This document shows positions 8,287 through 16,790 of a stretch of DNA of 64,000 nucleotides, piece by piece. Numbering within the stretch: position 1 is the first letter of the stretch; each line of letters starts with the position of its first letter. Source of the stretch: Sphingobium sp. TKS (GTDB lineage Bacteria > Pseudomonadota > Alphaproteobacteria > Sphingomonadales > Sphingomonadaceae); contig NZ_CP005084.1 in assembly GCF_001563265.1 (NCBI RefSeq), positions 628,001 through 692,000 on the forward strand, given 5' to 3'. Position numbers and translations under genes: made by a program. The notes under the pieces were generated by a model. The model was not told the origin of the DNA. It ran no database searches and saw nothing but the letters and a program-made list of their open reading frames with translations.

Positions 8287-9480
8287 TCACCAGATGATGC
8301 GCGTGTGCGCGCGGAGCGTGCGTTCGCGAAGCGCTTCGGCGCGCGCGTCCGGTGTCACCAGTACAGTGTCGGCGGGCAGATGGCTGCGCACGTCGGCGAG
8401 CTTGACCTTCTTCATCGTCGGCGTGGGCCGCTCGTCGGTGTTGAACCAGCGCCCCTGCACAGCGCCGCTGGCATAGCCCGATGTGTCAAGCCAGTTGTGA
8501 ACGCCCGGATCGTGCGCGGAAATGACCGCGCGAAAATAGCCGTCGCCATCGACCACGGCCTGCGCCGCATTGAGGCTGGACTGATTATGATACCAGTCGG
8601 TCGTCTCATAGAGTTCGTTGGTCAGGATCAGCGACCAATAGTCGACTTCCCTGGGGATCTGCACCTCAGTTATCAGCGCCTCGTCATCGGCCAGATCATA
8701 GGCGCCCTCATAATAGGACTGCCGGGCAAGGCCCGTCATCTGCGAGAAGTCGACGACCTTCAGCGTGTTGATCAGCCCCTCGTCGCGCAGTTTCTGCACC
8801 TTGTCGGGAAAGGCCAGCGCACAGACCGTCGCCGTGGCGGGAATCTCGGCAAAACGATGCGCCAGTTGCGCCAGCGTCGGGCGTCCCTTGGCGGCGTGAT
8901 CGGCATCCAGACGCACGATGCCGAAGCGCGGCTCGCGCTCGACACCCCAGTCGCAGGCGACGATCCGGACCATCAGCTTCTCGGTCGCGGGTTTTAGTTC
9001 CCACCAGTCGCCATCATAGCCGGCGGGACGCGTCGGCGAGAGGATGACATCGAAGGCCCCATCGGCACCGATATGCAGATCATTGAAATCATTGGCGTCC
9101 TGTGCGGGATGATGCTGGCCGGTGCGCAGCGTGTCCGGGCCAAGCTGAGCCAGGATCATCATCCGCGTCGTGCCGCGATCGCCCCGGATGCGATAGGTCC
9201 CGCCCTTTTCGATCAGCGCCGCCTTGTAGATCGTATCCGCATTAGGCTGAAAGATATTCTGGCAGATATTGAGTTCGGGCACGAAAATCGGGTGACTGCG
9301 ATCATGCATGATCGCGTCGTTGGTCGTCCGCAGCACGCCCGACAGCAGCAGGCGCATCGATTCCTGCATAAGCTGTGGATCGCCGCGCAGCCTTTCCGGG
9401 ATACGGTCGCGCATCAACTGGCCCAGGGGGCGAAGCTGGTCGAGCAAGTCTTCCCATTCGAAAATGCCGTTGTCGCTCAT
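8287..9480 (-). CDS. DUF1214-like protein, paralogue of the gene at 2171
   Basis: 397 residues. The N-terminal half has NIFQPNADTIYKAALIEKGGTYRI, matching the NADT-Y signature of DUF1254/DUF1214 proteins. The C-terminal half has DYWSLILTNELYETTDWY followed by SAHDPGVHNWLDTSG, the motif shared with the paralogue at 2171. No signal peptide or membrane segment is evident. ATG at 9480 is chosen over an upstream in-frame codon because GGAG sits 8 bp before it. Paired with the SnoaL gene in a two-gene operon; function unknown. Confidence 0.6.
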   Translation of the reverse strand: MSDNGIFEWEDLLDQLRPLGQLMRDRIPERLRGDPQLMQESMRLLLSGVLRTTNDAIMHDRSHPIFVPELNICQNIFQPNADTIYKAALIEKGGTYRIRGDRGTTRMMILAQLGPDTLRTGQHHPAQDANDFNDLHIGADGAFDVILSPTRPAGYDGDWWELKPATEKLMVRIVACDWGVEREPRFGIVRLDADHAAKGRPTLAQLAHRFAEIPATATVCALAFPDKVQKLRDEGLINTLKVVDFSQMTGLARQSYYEGAYDLADDEALITEVQIPREVDYWSLILTNELYETTDWYHNQSSLNAAQAVVDGDGYFRAVISAHDPGVHNWLDTSGYASGAVQGRWFNTDERPTPTMKKVKLADVRSHLPADTVLVTPDARAEALRERTLRAHTRIIW

Positions 9481-9573
9481 CTCATTCTCCACCATCTTCT
9501 TCCGGTTGACGGCCGACGCCCCGGCAGCAGAAGCCCGGCCAGGGTGGCGGACACGCCCGCGCAGATTTCCCGC

Positions 9574-10338
9574 CTAGTCTGTGGCAAGCAATTGTCTCAG
9601 CGCCGCTCGCCGCCCCGCGTCGACACCTGCCGCCTCGAAATAGCCTTCGATCCCGCCCCAGCGCGTCACGACCATATCGAGCGCCCGCGTGAGGAAATCA
9701 TCCTGCACACCGATCAACACCGCCACCATGTCGTCGGGCGGAACGAAGCCGAAGGTCTTTTGCAGATCGCGCTTGAGATGACCCGACACGCGCAGATTCT
9801 GGCCGAATATATCGGACTTGCGATAATCCTCGACAATCACGGGACGCGACACTGCGAGCAGGTCTAGGAACAGGGCGACGACGACACCGGTGCGATCCTT
9901 GCCTGCAGTGCAATGGACCAGCATCGGCGTGTCATGAGCCAGCAGCGCGTCGACCATCAGCGGCAGATGGGGCAGAAAGGCCTGCGGCATCAGGCCGTAA
10001 TTATGCGCCATCACCTCGGCGGCGCGCGCGGCGGTCGGCTCGTGACCGAGCGACATCCACATATCTTCCCCCTGCGCGCGCAGGTCCGTATTCATGTCGA
10101 GGTCGAGCATCCGGCAATCCGGGCCGCACCAGTCATGAGGCGCCGCATCCCTCTCGATCGTCGATCGGAGATCCGCCACCGAGCGAAAGCCCAGGTCCGA
10201 CAGTTCCGCATGATGATCCTCGAAAAAACTGGCCGGGCCTTCGGACCGGAACAGGATGCCGGACCGGACCTGCCCTCCGCCCGCGGTCGGCAGGCCGCCA
10301 ATGTCGCGGAAATTGAGGCGGGACAGGGCGATGGTCAT
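9574..10338 (-). CDS. PtpB-like tyrosine/serine phosphatase
   Basis: 254 residues. The CX5R phosphatase loop is HCTAGKDRTG at about residue 142, preceded by a general-acid region and by RSEGPASF near residue 32. This is the lipid/protein tyrosine phosphatase group that includes mycobacterial MptpB (PF13350). It hydrolyses phosphomonoesters, here perhaps of a small metabolite. It lies 4 bp after the VOC gene and shares an operon with it and the SDR at 10889. A phosphatase inside a catabolic operon is unusual. Confidence 0.85.
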   Translation of the reverse strand: MTIALSRLNFRDIGGLPTAGGGQVRSGILFRSEGPASFFEDHHAELSDLGFRSVADLRSTIERDAAPHDWCGPDCRMLDLDMNTDLRAQGEDMWMSLGHEPTAARAAEVMAHNYGLMPQAFLPHLPLMVDALLAHDTPMLVHCTAGKDRTGVVVALFLDLLAVSRPVIVEDYRKSDIFGQNLRVSGHLKRDLQKTFGFVPPDDMVAVLIGVQDDFLTRALDMVVTRWGGIEGYFEAAGVDAGRRAALRQLLATD

Positions 10339-10342
10339 GCAA

Positions 10343-10855
10343 TCAGTCCTTTACTGGCGGATAGGTGGGGACGACGGCGCGCATCTGCGCCAGAAGGTCG
10401 GGCGCCATCCAGACATGCTCGACATAATGGCCCAGCGTCGCGCGCTCGTCGGTATAGATATATCGCAGCACGTCGCCTAATGCGCCCTCGAACACAACCG
10501 GGTGCCGCGCCAGGTCGAGCGAGGCGACATGCGCCTCCCAGTGGGCAAGCGGTCCGTCGATCCGGGTCGCGACATGATGAAAGCGAATGGCCAGGTCATC
10601 GCCCTCGGGCAGAAAATCGCTGAACAAGGGGGCCGTGTCGCCCACCGGTTCGATCAGTTCGACCTCCACGCCGCCGACCACCGCCAGCGCGATCTTCAGC
10701 ACCGGCTTGCCGGTCGGGTCTTCGCCGGGCTGGATGTTCGACAACTCGAAGAAGCCGGGCGTGCCATAAGCGTTCTTGAGCGCGGCCATCGCCGCGTCGA
10801 GATCGTTGGTGACATAGGCGACCTGGCAATGCTGGCTGTTGGGCCGGGCGAACAT
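10343..10855 (-). CDS. VOC-fold protein
   Basis: 170 residues. The N-terminal strand SQHCQVAYVTNDLDAAM carries a histidine at residue 9, GGVEVELIEP supplies an acidic residue, FHHVATR a second histidine pair and LGHYVEHVW a final glutamate, giving a complete VOC metal set. Similar proteins are epimerases or isomerases. Located between an SDR (33 bp upstream) and the phosphatase (4 bp downstream) on one transcript. Reaction unknown. Confidence 0.75.
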   Translation of the reverse strand: MFARPNSQHCQVAYVTNDLDAAMAALKNAYGTPGFFELSNIQPGEDPTGKPVLKIALAVVGGVEVELIEPVGDTAPLFSDFLPEGDDLAIRFHHVATRIDGPLAHWEAHVASLDLARHPVVFEGALGDVLRYIYTDERATLGHYVEHVWMAPDLLAQMRAVVPTYPPVKD

Positions 10856-10888
10856 GCATATCTCCTGCTATTATCGACAGTCCGTCGG

Positions 10889-11704
10889 TCAGTTGGCGGA
10901 CATCTTCCCCCCGTCCACGACCAGCGTGTCGCCAGTGTGATAGGCCGCCATGTCGCTCGCCAGATAGACGACCGCGCCTTCCAGATCGGCCGGCTTGCCC
11001 GCTCGCCCGAGCGGCGCCTTCGCGGCGACCACGTCCGCAATCATCTTGCCAACCTCCGGGTCTGCAAATGTCATCTCGGTTTCGATGAAACCCGGTGCGA
11101 TGACATTGCAGCGCACGCCGATCGGACCGAGTTCGGCCGCCAGCGCCTTGGCGAGGGCATTGAGCGCGCCCTTGGCAATGCCATAATGGGCCATGGTCGG
11201 CACGCCCTGGAAGATCGAACCGCTGCCGCAGATGATCAGCGAGCCCCCCGGATCGCCCGCCTCGGCGCGCGCCTTCATATGCCGCGCGCCCTCCCGCAGG
11301 GTGAAGACCGCGCCATCGAGATTGACGTCGATCAGCTTGCGATAGGTGGCGACGTCCATGTCCGTGAACGGCACCCGGCTGGCGATACCGGCATTGGCGA
11401 CCACCGTGTCGACCCGGCCCATGGCATCGAGCGCGCGGGCGAAGCCGGCAACGATCGCGGGTTCGCTGGCGACATCGACCACGTCAGCGAACACCCGCAC
11501 CCCATGCGCGCGCAACGCCGCTGCCGCCTCCTCATTCCTGTCGGCGCGCCGCCCCCAGAGGATGACGTCACTGCCCGCGCGGGCGAGGCCGCGGGCAAAG
11601 CCGAACCCCAGCCCCGAATTGGCGCCCGTGATCAGCGCCACCTTGCCGCTCAGATCGAACAGGTTTTCCGGCACGTCCAATTCTCCCGTTGGCCGCTCGA
11701 ACAT
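10889..11704 (-). CDS. Short-chain dehydrogenase/reductase (SDR)
   Basis: 271 residues. Cofactor motif TGANSGLGFGFA, then VANAGIASRV, catalytic serine in ICGSGSIFQGV and YGIAK for the Tyr-Lys pair, and a C-terminal GDTLVVDGGKMSAN. An alcohol/ketone oxidoreductase using NAD(P). ATG at 11704 (MFERPTGEL) is chosen; upstream in-frame residues look like read-through of intergenic sequence. First gene of an SDR-VOC-phosphatase operon, 98 bp after the AraC gene. No recurring palindrome was found in that gap. Confidence 0.85.
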   Translation of the reverse strand: MFERPTGELDVPENLFDLSGKVALITGANSGLGFGFARGLARAGSDVILWGRRADRNEEAAAALRAHGVRVFADVVDVASEPAIVAGFARALDAMGRVDTVVANAGIASRVPFTDMDVATYRKLIDVNLDGAVFTLREGARHMKARAEAGDPGGSLIICGSGSIFQGVPTMAHYGIAKGALNALAKALAAELGPIGVRCNVIAPGFIETEMTFADPEVGKMIADVVAAKAPLGRAGKPADLEGAVVYLASDMAAYHTGDTLVVDGGKMSAN

Positions 11705-11802
11705 AGGCGGCGCTTTGACGCAACATTGCTGGCGACCGCGCCGATGGACAAGGGGGGCCAGTTTCGCGATCGCGCCAATGCCATCGCGAAACGGCCCTGC
11801 CT

Positions 11803-12681
11803 TCAATGCATCATGCCTTCACGAAACTGCCGGGGCGTCAGGCCGGTCGCCTTGCGGAAGGCGGCTGAAAAGGCGGCCGCGCTGTCGAAGCCGCAATCCC
11901 AGGCGATGACCTTGATCGCCGGGCCGGCCTGGCGCAACAATTGCTTTGCCCTGTCGATCTTGCGGTCGGCGACATAGCGGGTGAGCGTCTGCCCCGTAGC
12001 AACCTTGAACTGGCGGAAGAAATGACGGGTGGAAAGGCCGCATTCCGCCGCCAACTCGGCGACGGATGGGGGCTTACCCGGCTGCTCGATGCGATCGCCG
12101 ATGCGTTGAAGCTGGGCCCGGGACATGCCACTCCCCCGTATTCCGGTATCGCCGCCCGAAACGCGCAGATAGCGCTGTAACTCGATCGCGGCCTGAAGCC
12201 ATATCGCCTGTGTCAGCATCTCGCTGCAAAAGCCGGGCTGCGCAATCTCACCCGCAATGCGCCGGAGCGCCTCACGCACGGCGGGGCTGCGAACGTCGAG
12301 CGATGCCTGCAAGGCGTCGTTCGACAGATCCGGCTCGTCATGATCGAATCCCATCCCGTCGAAGCCGCAGCATATCGATGTCTGCTCGCCCTCGCCCCAC
12401 TCGGTATGAAGTTCGCTTCGGGCCGGGACGAACAGCACGTCACCCAGGGCGCTGGCTCTGCCCTCTCCGATCCCGCCATAGCCGCCACAGGGACGACCGG
12501 GGCGAGGAGACAGCGCGAGATCCAGAAAGCTGCGGGGCGACGAAAATATCCCGCCCTGCAGGCCACGGAAGCGATAATGGTGCAATTCCATCACCACGCC
12601 GGGCAGCGCGATCCGGCCCCGAACCGTACACTCCATGGCCGGTGTGACGGGCAGATCATAGACCTGGGAAACAGCGTTCAT
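11803..12681 (-). CDS. AraC-family transcription regulator
   Basis: 292 residues. An N-terminal sensor region is followed by a C-terminal pair of helix-turn-helix units from about residue 185: SVAELAAECGLSTRHFFRQFKVATGQTLTRYV, then IAWDCGFDSAAAFSAAFRKATGLTPRQFR, the AraC/XylS signature. It likely activates neighbours such as the SDR operon below it or the divergent sulfotransferase at 12832. Confidence 0.9.
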   Translation of the reverse strand: MNAVSQVYDLPVTPAMECTVRGRIALPGVVMELHHYRFRGLQGGIFSSPRSFLDLALSPRPGRPCGGYGGIGEGRASALGDVLFVPARSELHTEWGEGEQTSICCGFDGMGFDHDEPDLSNDALQASLDVRSPAVREALRRIAGEIAQPGFCSEMLTQAIWLQAAIELQRYLRVSGGDTGIRGSGMSRAQLQRIGDRIEQPGKPPSVAELAAECGLSTRHFFRQFKVATGQTLTRYVADRKIDRAKQLLRQAGPAIKVIAWDCGFDSAAAFSAAFRKATGLTPRQFREGMMH

Positions 12682-12774
12682 CTAAACTCTCCGAACAGTT
12701 TCGCGTGCCGCGATGCCATCCTGCGCAGCATGGCGCTTTTGCGGAGCATTTGGCGCAGTGGCGATGGCTGCGCA

Positions 12775-12790
12775 CCTTGCGGAAGAAAGG
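12775..12790. promoter_or_regulatory. Weak regulon palindrome upstream of the sulfotransferase
   Basis: CCTTGC-GGAA-GAAAGG, 42-57 bp upstream of the ATG at 12832. Outer CCT/AGG bases are kept, inner positions diverge. It is the weakest member of the series and lies in the AraC-sulfotransferase divergent region. Confidence 0.3.
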
Positions 12791-12831
12791 GTCCGTGCTT
12801 TTAGATGGCGCATCGATAAAAGGAGAGCGAC

Positions 12832-14121
12832 ATGGGCAGTCCCGCGCAGGAAGAGGCCGCGCGCCGTAACATCATTGACATTACCGACCTGCATCACCCC
12901 GTGCTGACCGATGTCCAGATGCAGGTGATGGCCGGGGCCGAAGCGGCGGCGGATCAGATCGTCCTCCAGCCGGAGGTCATTTTGACTGCGGCGCAGGCGC
13001 AGACCGGGCTGTCGGATTTCGGCGCGGACGATTTTCGCGAACGGCTGGCCGTATGGTGCCAGGCCGTGGACGAGGATGCCAACGCCTCGGCGGTCACGCG
13101 CGCCAATCTGTTCCAGATGATGATCCGCTTTGCCGCGACCCGCCTGCGGATCGAGGACATAGTGAAGCGCCACCCGGAGATATTGGACATCCAGATCGTC
13201 CGGCCGATCATCGTCGCGGGCCTTCCCCGATCGGGCACGACGCATCTCCTCGGTCTGCTGTCGGCCGACCGCCGGTTCCGCTCCCTGCCCTGGTGGGAAG
13301 CGATCGCGCCGGTTCCCGCCCCTGACGAAACCCCGACACCTGAGGATAGCAATCCCCGCTGGACCAAGGCGGAACAGGGCTGGCGGATGATGGAATCCAT
13401 CCTGCCCCATATGGCGATCATGCACGAATTTTCGCCCGATCATATCAGCGAGGATATCGAGCTTCAGGCGGTCGACTTCTCCTCCTATCTGATCGAGTGG
13501 CTCGCGCATGTGCCGCGCTGGCGCGATTATTATCTCAGCCACGACCAGTCGGGCACCTATGCCTATCTGAAGAAGGGCCTTCAGGTCCTGACATATCTGA
13601 ATGGCTCGAACCGCTGGGTCATCAAATGCCCGCAGCATATGGAGCAGTTACCCGCCCTCTATAAGACCTTTCCCGACGCCACCTTCGTCCTGACCCATCG
13701 CGATCCGGTCGGATCGATCCGGTCGCAGCTCACCATGTATAGCTATGCGGCGCGCATGTTCCGCAAGACGGTCGATATTCAGGAACCGCTTGGCTACTGG
13801 CCCGACCGTTATGAGAAGCTGCTCCGCGCCTGCGTGCGGGATCGCGACATCCTGCCCCCCGACCGGACGATCGATGTCTATTTCCACGACTGGATCAGAA
13901 ATCCCGACCCGATCCTGAAGGAAATCTATCGTATTGCCGACATCCCCCTGACCGATCAGGCGCTGGCCGATATGCACAGCTATCTGGCCGAGCATGGCGA
14001 GCAGACAAAGGGCAAGATCGTCTATGATCTGGAACGCGATTTTCATGTGACCGGCGAGGAATTGCGCCGCCCCTTCGCTTTCTATTTCGATCGTTTCCCG
14101 GTCCAGGTCGAGGTGAAATAG
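12832..14121 (+). CDS. Sulfotransferase-family protein
   Basis: 429 residues, a paralogue of the protein at 4229. The PAPS P-loop is GLPRSGTTHLL at about residues 130-137, and the later segment WVIKCPQHMEQLPALYKTFP plus FVLTHRDPVGS matches the 3'-phosphate-binding region. Expected to sulfate a hydroxyl group using PAPS in the cytoplasm. AAAGGAGAG gives a good ribosome site for the ATG at 12832. It opens the plus-strand run leading to the ferredoxin, SnoaL and Rieske genes. Confidence 0.8.
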   Translation: MGSPAQEEAARRNIIDITDLHHPVLTDVQMQVMAGAEAAADQIVLQPEVILTAAQAQTGLSDFGADDFRERLAVWCQAVDEDANASAVTRANLFQMMIRFAATRLRIEDIVKRHPEILDIQIVRPIIVAGLPRSGTTHLLGLLSADRRFRSLPWWEAIAPVPAPDETPTPEDSNPRWTKAEQGWRMMESILPHMAIMHEFSPDHISEDIELQAVDFSSYLIEWLAHVPRWRDYYLSHDQSGTYAYLKKGLQVLTYLNGSNRWVIKCPQHMEQLPALYKTFPDATFVLTHRDPVGSIRSQLTMYSYAARMFRKTVDIQEPLGYWPDRYEKLLRACVRDRDILPPDRTIDVYFHDWIRNPDPILKEIYRIADIPLTDQALADMHSYLAEHGEQTKGKIVYDLERDFHVTGEELRRPFAFYFDRFPVQVEVK

Positions 14122-14133
14122 CCAATCTCACAA

Positions 14134-14149
14134 CCTGCCTTTCGACAGG
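14134..14149. promoter_or_regulatory. Regulon palindrome upstream of ferredoxin
   Basis: CCTGCC-TTTC-GACAGG, 63-78 bp upstream of the ferredoxin ATG at 14212, in the 90-bp gap after the sulfotransferase. Five of six arm positions pair. Confidence 0.5.
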
Positions 14150-14211
14150 AGGGAAATCAGTGCGCCCTGATTAGGAGGGGGCATCGATTCCGATTCCAGC
14201 AGAGGAATGCC

Positions 14212-14529
14212 ATGCCCGAATTGAATGTCATTACCCGTGACGGCGCCCAGCAGACGATCAAGGCATCCGCCGATACGTCAGTGATGGAAGCCATCCGTGA
14301 TTCCGGTTTCGATGAGTTGCTGGCGCTATGTGGCGGCTGTTGCTCCTGCGCGACGTGCCATGTCTATGTCGACCCGGCCTTCGCTCAGTCCCTGCCCCCG
14401 GTATCGGACGATGAAAGCGATCTGCTGGATGGATCGCCGCATCGCAACGACTATTCGCGCCTGTCCTGTCAGGTCATGATGTCGGAAGCGCTTTCGGGCC
14501 TTACGATCACCATCGCGCCTGAAGACTGA
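14212..14529 (+). CDS. Adrenodoxin-type [2Fe-2S] ferredoxin
   Basis: 105 residues. The cluster ligands follow the C-x5-C-x2-C pattern in [16 protein letters not shown], with the fourth cysteine in SRLSCQVMM about 38 residues later, as in plant/vertebrate-type ferredoxins that serve P450s and Rieske oxygenases. AGAGGA lies 5 bp before the ATG. It is the likely electron donor of the Rieske pair at 15838-17864. No ferredoxin reductase is visible in the window. Confidence 0.9.
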   Translation: MPELNVITRDGAQQTIKASADTSVMEAIRDSGFDELLALCGGCCSCATCHVYVDPAFAQSLPPVSDDESDLLDGSPHRNDYSRLSCQVMMSEALSGLTITIAPED

Positions 14530-14569
14530 GCATAACGCACCACCCCTGAATGAATGAGAGAGGACTATC

Positions 14570-15073
14570 ATGGCCTGGAAAGAAGATATTCGTGAACAGC
14601 TCGACGTGTCGGATTCGACCGTACTGACCGACAAGCAGAAGCAGATGGTCAAGCATTGGACCGACCTGCAGGAAACCCTGAATGCCGGCGACTTTGACGG
14701 CATGGATCGATTTTTCCATCCCGAATTTCGCTACGGCAACCCCAACCGGCCGGATCTGGGCACCTATGAGCAGTGGAAGACCTCGCCGGTCGCGCTCTAC
14801 AAGACCTTCTTCCCCGCCGCCTACAAGACCATCGACGCGGTCGGCAAAGGCGACGATGAAATCTGGATCTACGCGACCCATTATTGCAAGCATGTCGGCG
14901 GCCCCTATATGGGCGTGCAGCCGACCGGCAACGAGTTTCAGGTCAACTGGTTCTCGATCGTCAAGTTCAAGGACGACAAGATCATCAGCATCTTCAGCAT
15001 TTCCGACGTGCTGACCATGCTGAAGGACATCGGCGTGGTGGAAGTCCCCCAGCCTGTCGATCCCTATAAGTAA
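14570..15073 (+). CDS. SnoaL/NTF2-like protein, near-duplicate of 57542
   Basis: 167 residues. Residues from NPNRPDLGTY through GGPYMGVQPTGNE to SISDVLTMLKDI and the C-terminal VPQPVDPYK are almost the same as in the protein at 57542, marking a paralogue pair. The fold is a SnoaL-like cone as used by polyketide cyclases and ketosteroid isomerases; the catalytic residues cannot be assigned. It follows the ferredoxin by 40 bp. The role may be isomerisation or hydration, but nothing in the sequence proves this. Confidence 0.75.
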   Translation: MAWKEDIREQLDVSDSTVLTDKQKQMVKHWTDLQETLNAGDFDGMDRFFHPEFRYGNPNRPDLGTYEQWKTSPVALYKTFFPAAYKTIDAVGKGDDEIWIYATHYCKHVGGPYMGVQPTGNEFQVNWFSIVKFKDDKIISIFSISDVLTMLKDIGVVEVPQPVDPYK

Positions 15074-15105
15074 ACAGATGTGCCACTGCCCTTCTTCCGC
15101 GTCGG

Positions 15106-15771
15106 TCAGGCGACCGGAGGAAGGAGGGCGGCGAGCAGGAAGGCGGCCAGGCGATCGGCATGCTCGGCCGCATGCATATCATCCACTTCCTGCCCGGCCC
15201 CCAGCCGCTGCTGCATCGGCACGGCACAGAAATAATAGCCGACCCCCTGCACCAGCAGCGCCATCAACGCCGCCGTCGACAGGCCGTGAACCGGCCGCTG
15301 CAACCGCACCGCGTCGAGCAGACCATCGAGCCGCCGCTGGAACGGCAGCACAAAATGTTCGACGATATGGTCAAGCCGCCAGGTCGAACGGCAGCCTTCC
15401 ACATTGGTCAGCGACACGATGTCGCCATTGCTCGTCGCCCACAGGCAGAAACGCTGGATCAGATGGCGCAGCCGCACTTCCGGATCGGCCGGCTCGTCAA
15501 AAGCGGCTTCGACGAAGGGCGAGGCCTGCGCCATGCGCCAGTCGACCGCGCGTATCCACAGATCCTCCTTCCGGCCGAACCGGACATTCAGGAGATTGTG
15601 GCTGACCCCAAGCCGCTTCGACAGATCGCGCAGCGTCGTTCCCTCATAACCGCGCTCCGCGAAGGTTGAGAAAGCCAGGCCCAACAGCTTGTCCTCATCC
15701 ACGGCCTGGGCGGCATTGAGGGCGGGACGGCCGCGGGTGCGCTGGGGACGATCGAGCATCTGCAGATTCAT
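15106..15771 (-). CDS. TetR-family regulator of the Rieske genes
   Basis: 221 residues. N-terminal HTH at about residues 30-70: LAFSTFAERGYEGTTLRDLSKRLGVSHNLLNVRFGRKEDLW. The C-terminal domain is the ligand-binding helical part. It is transcribed divergently from the Rieske gene at 15838 with only 66 bp between them, so it is likely an autorepressor that also represses the Rieske pair through an inverted repeat there. Confidence 0.85.
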   Translation of the reverse strand: MNLQMLDRPQRTRGRPALNAAQAVDEDKLLGLAFSTFAERGYEGTTLRDLSKRLGVSHNLLNVRFGRKEDLWIRAVDWRMAQASPFVEAAFDEPADPEVRLRHLIQRFCLWATSNGDIVSLTNVEGCRSTWRLDHIVEHFVLPFQRRLDGLLDAVRLQRPVHGLSTAALMALLVQGVGYYFCAVPMQQRLGAGQEVDDMHAAEHADRLAAFLLAALLPPVA

Positions 15772-15784
15772 AGTGAAAAGACGT

Positions 15785-15801
15785 TGACATATAAATTGTC
15801 A
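15785..15801. promoter_or_regulatory. Candidate TetR operator/promoter for the Rieske pair
   Basis: TGACA-N7-TGTCA inverted repeat, 14 bp upstream of the TetR start and overlapping TTGACA at 15784-15789, a possible minus-35 box with TTTAAT at 15810-15815 as a loose minus-10. Binding here would block both divergent promoters. Confidence 0.4.
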
Positions 15802-15837
15802 TCCGTCAATTTAATCGAAAGGAGAGTGGATAGCGCT

Positions 15838-16776
15838 ATGAGTCTCGATTCTGATCTTTGGTGGGCTGTCGCACGGTCCGAGGAAGTGACCTCCGAAAAG
15901 CCGCTGTCCGTCGATATCGGTGATCAGCCGGTCGTGCTGTGGCGCGACAATCACGGTATCGCCCGCGCGCTGGAGGATCGCTGTCCCCATCGTCGCGCCC
16001 CGCTATCGCTGGGCTGCATCCGCGACAATGGCTGGATCCAGTGCGGCTACCATGGCTGGAGCTATGACGGCGAGTCGGGACGCCTGAAGGAAATCCCGAA
16101 CATGAAGGACCAGCAGAAATTCCCGCCGATCTACAAGGCCAATGCCTTTGGCGTCAGCGAGCAGGCGGGCTTCGTGCGGGTCTGCCTCAATCCCAAGGCG
16201 GAAGCGCCGCTCAGCGCCGATCCCAAATACAGCTATATCGGCACGGTCAACGTCAGTTGCAGCCATCAGGAATATCTGAATGCGCTTTATGACGATCCGA
16301 GCCTCGTCATCGCGATCCGCGGTGTCCGCTTCAGCCCCTATCTGATGTCGGAACTGCATGAGGAAGGCGGGATGCTGGTGATGGAGCGCAATTGCCAGTG
16401 GCACCCGCTGCATTGGCCGTCGCATTTCGTGGCCGAATTTCCGCTTACCCTGCTGACGCGCACCCATCCGCTGACTGGCGAGACGCAGTTGACGCTGCGC
16501 GACGACCAATTCAACGATCTGCTCCACGCCGTTCTTTCGCCCGTCCCCTCGGCGCGGGGGGTGACAGCCGTCCGCTGGCGGGCCGAACTGGGCGTTCGCC
16601 ATCCGGGCGTGCGCGGCGCGGTGCTGCGCGGGATCAACCCGCTGTCGGTGCTCGCATCGGTCGACGGATCGAAACTGCGTGCCACCAAGCCCACCGTCTC
16701 GCTGCATGGCGAGGATCTGCGCAAGGCAATGCTGGAAAGCGCCCCCGCGACCCATGATCAGACCGTAGCGGCCTGA
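15838..16776 (+). CDS. Rieske-oxygenase-like protein with intact Rieske but degenerate iron site
   Basis: 312 residues. The Rieske motif is complete: C49-x-H51 in DRCPHRRAPLSLG and C69-x2-H72 in IQCGYHGWSYDG, spacing 17. The vanillate-demethylase-type catalytic domain should then show D-x2-H-x4-H after an Asn; here the equivalent stretch is NALYDDPSLVIAI (about 148-160), with neither histidine. It therefore can hold a [2Fe-2S] cluster but probably no mononuclear iron. ATG at 15838 is preferred; an in-frame TTG at 15784 lies within the promoter. The next gene encodes the complementary half. See findings. Confidence 0.8.
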   Translation: MSLDSDLWWAVARSEEVTSEKPLSVDIGDQPVVLWRDNHGIARALEDRCPHRRAPLSLGCIRDNGWIQCGYHGWSYDGESGRLKEIPNMKDQQKFPPIYKANAFGVSEQAGFVRVCLNPKAEAPLSADPKYSYIGTVNVSCSHQEYLNALYDDPSLVIAIRGVRFSPYLMSELHEEGGMLVMERNCQWHPLHWPSHFVAEFPLTLLTRTHPLTGETQLTLRDDQFNDLLHAVLSPVPSARGVTAVRWRAELGVRHPGVRGAVLRGINPLSVLASVDGSKLRATKPTVSLHGEDLRKAMLESAPATHDQTVAA

Positions 16777-16790
16777 AGGAGGATTTGAAG

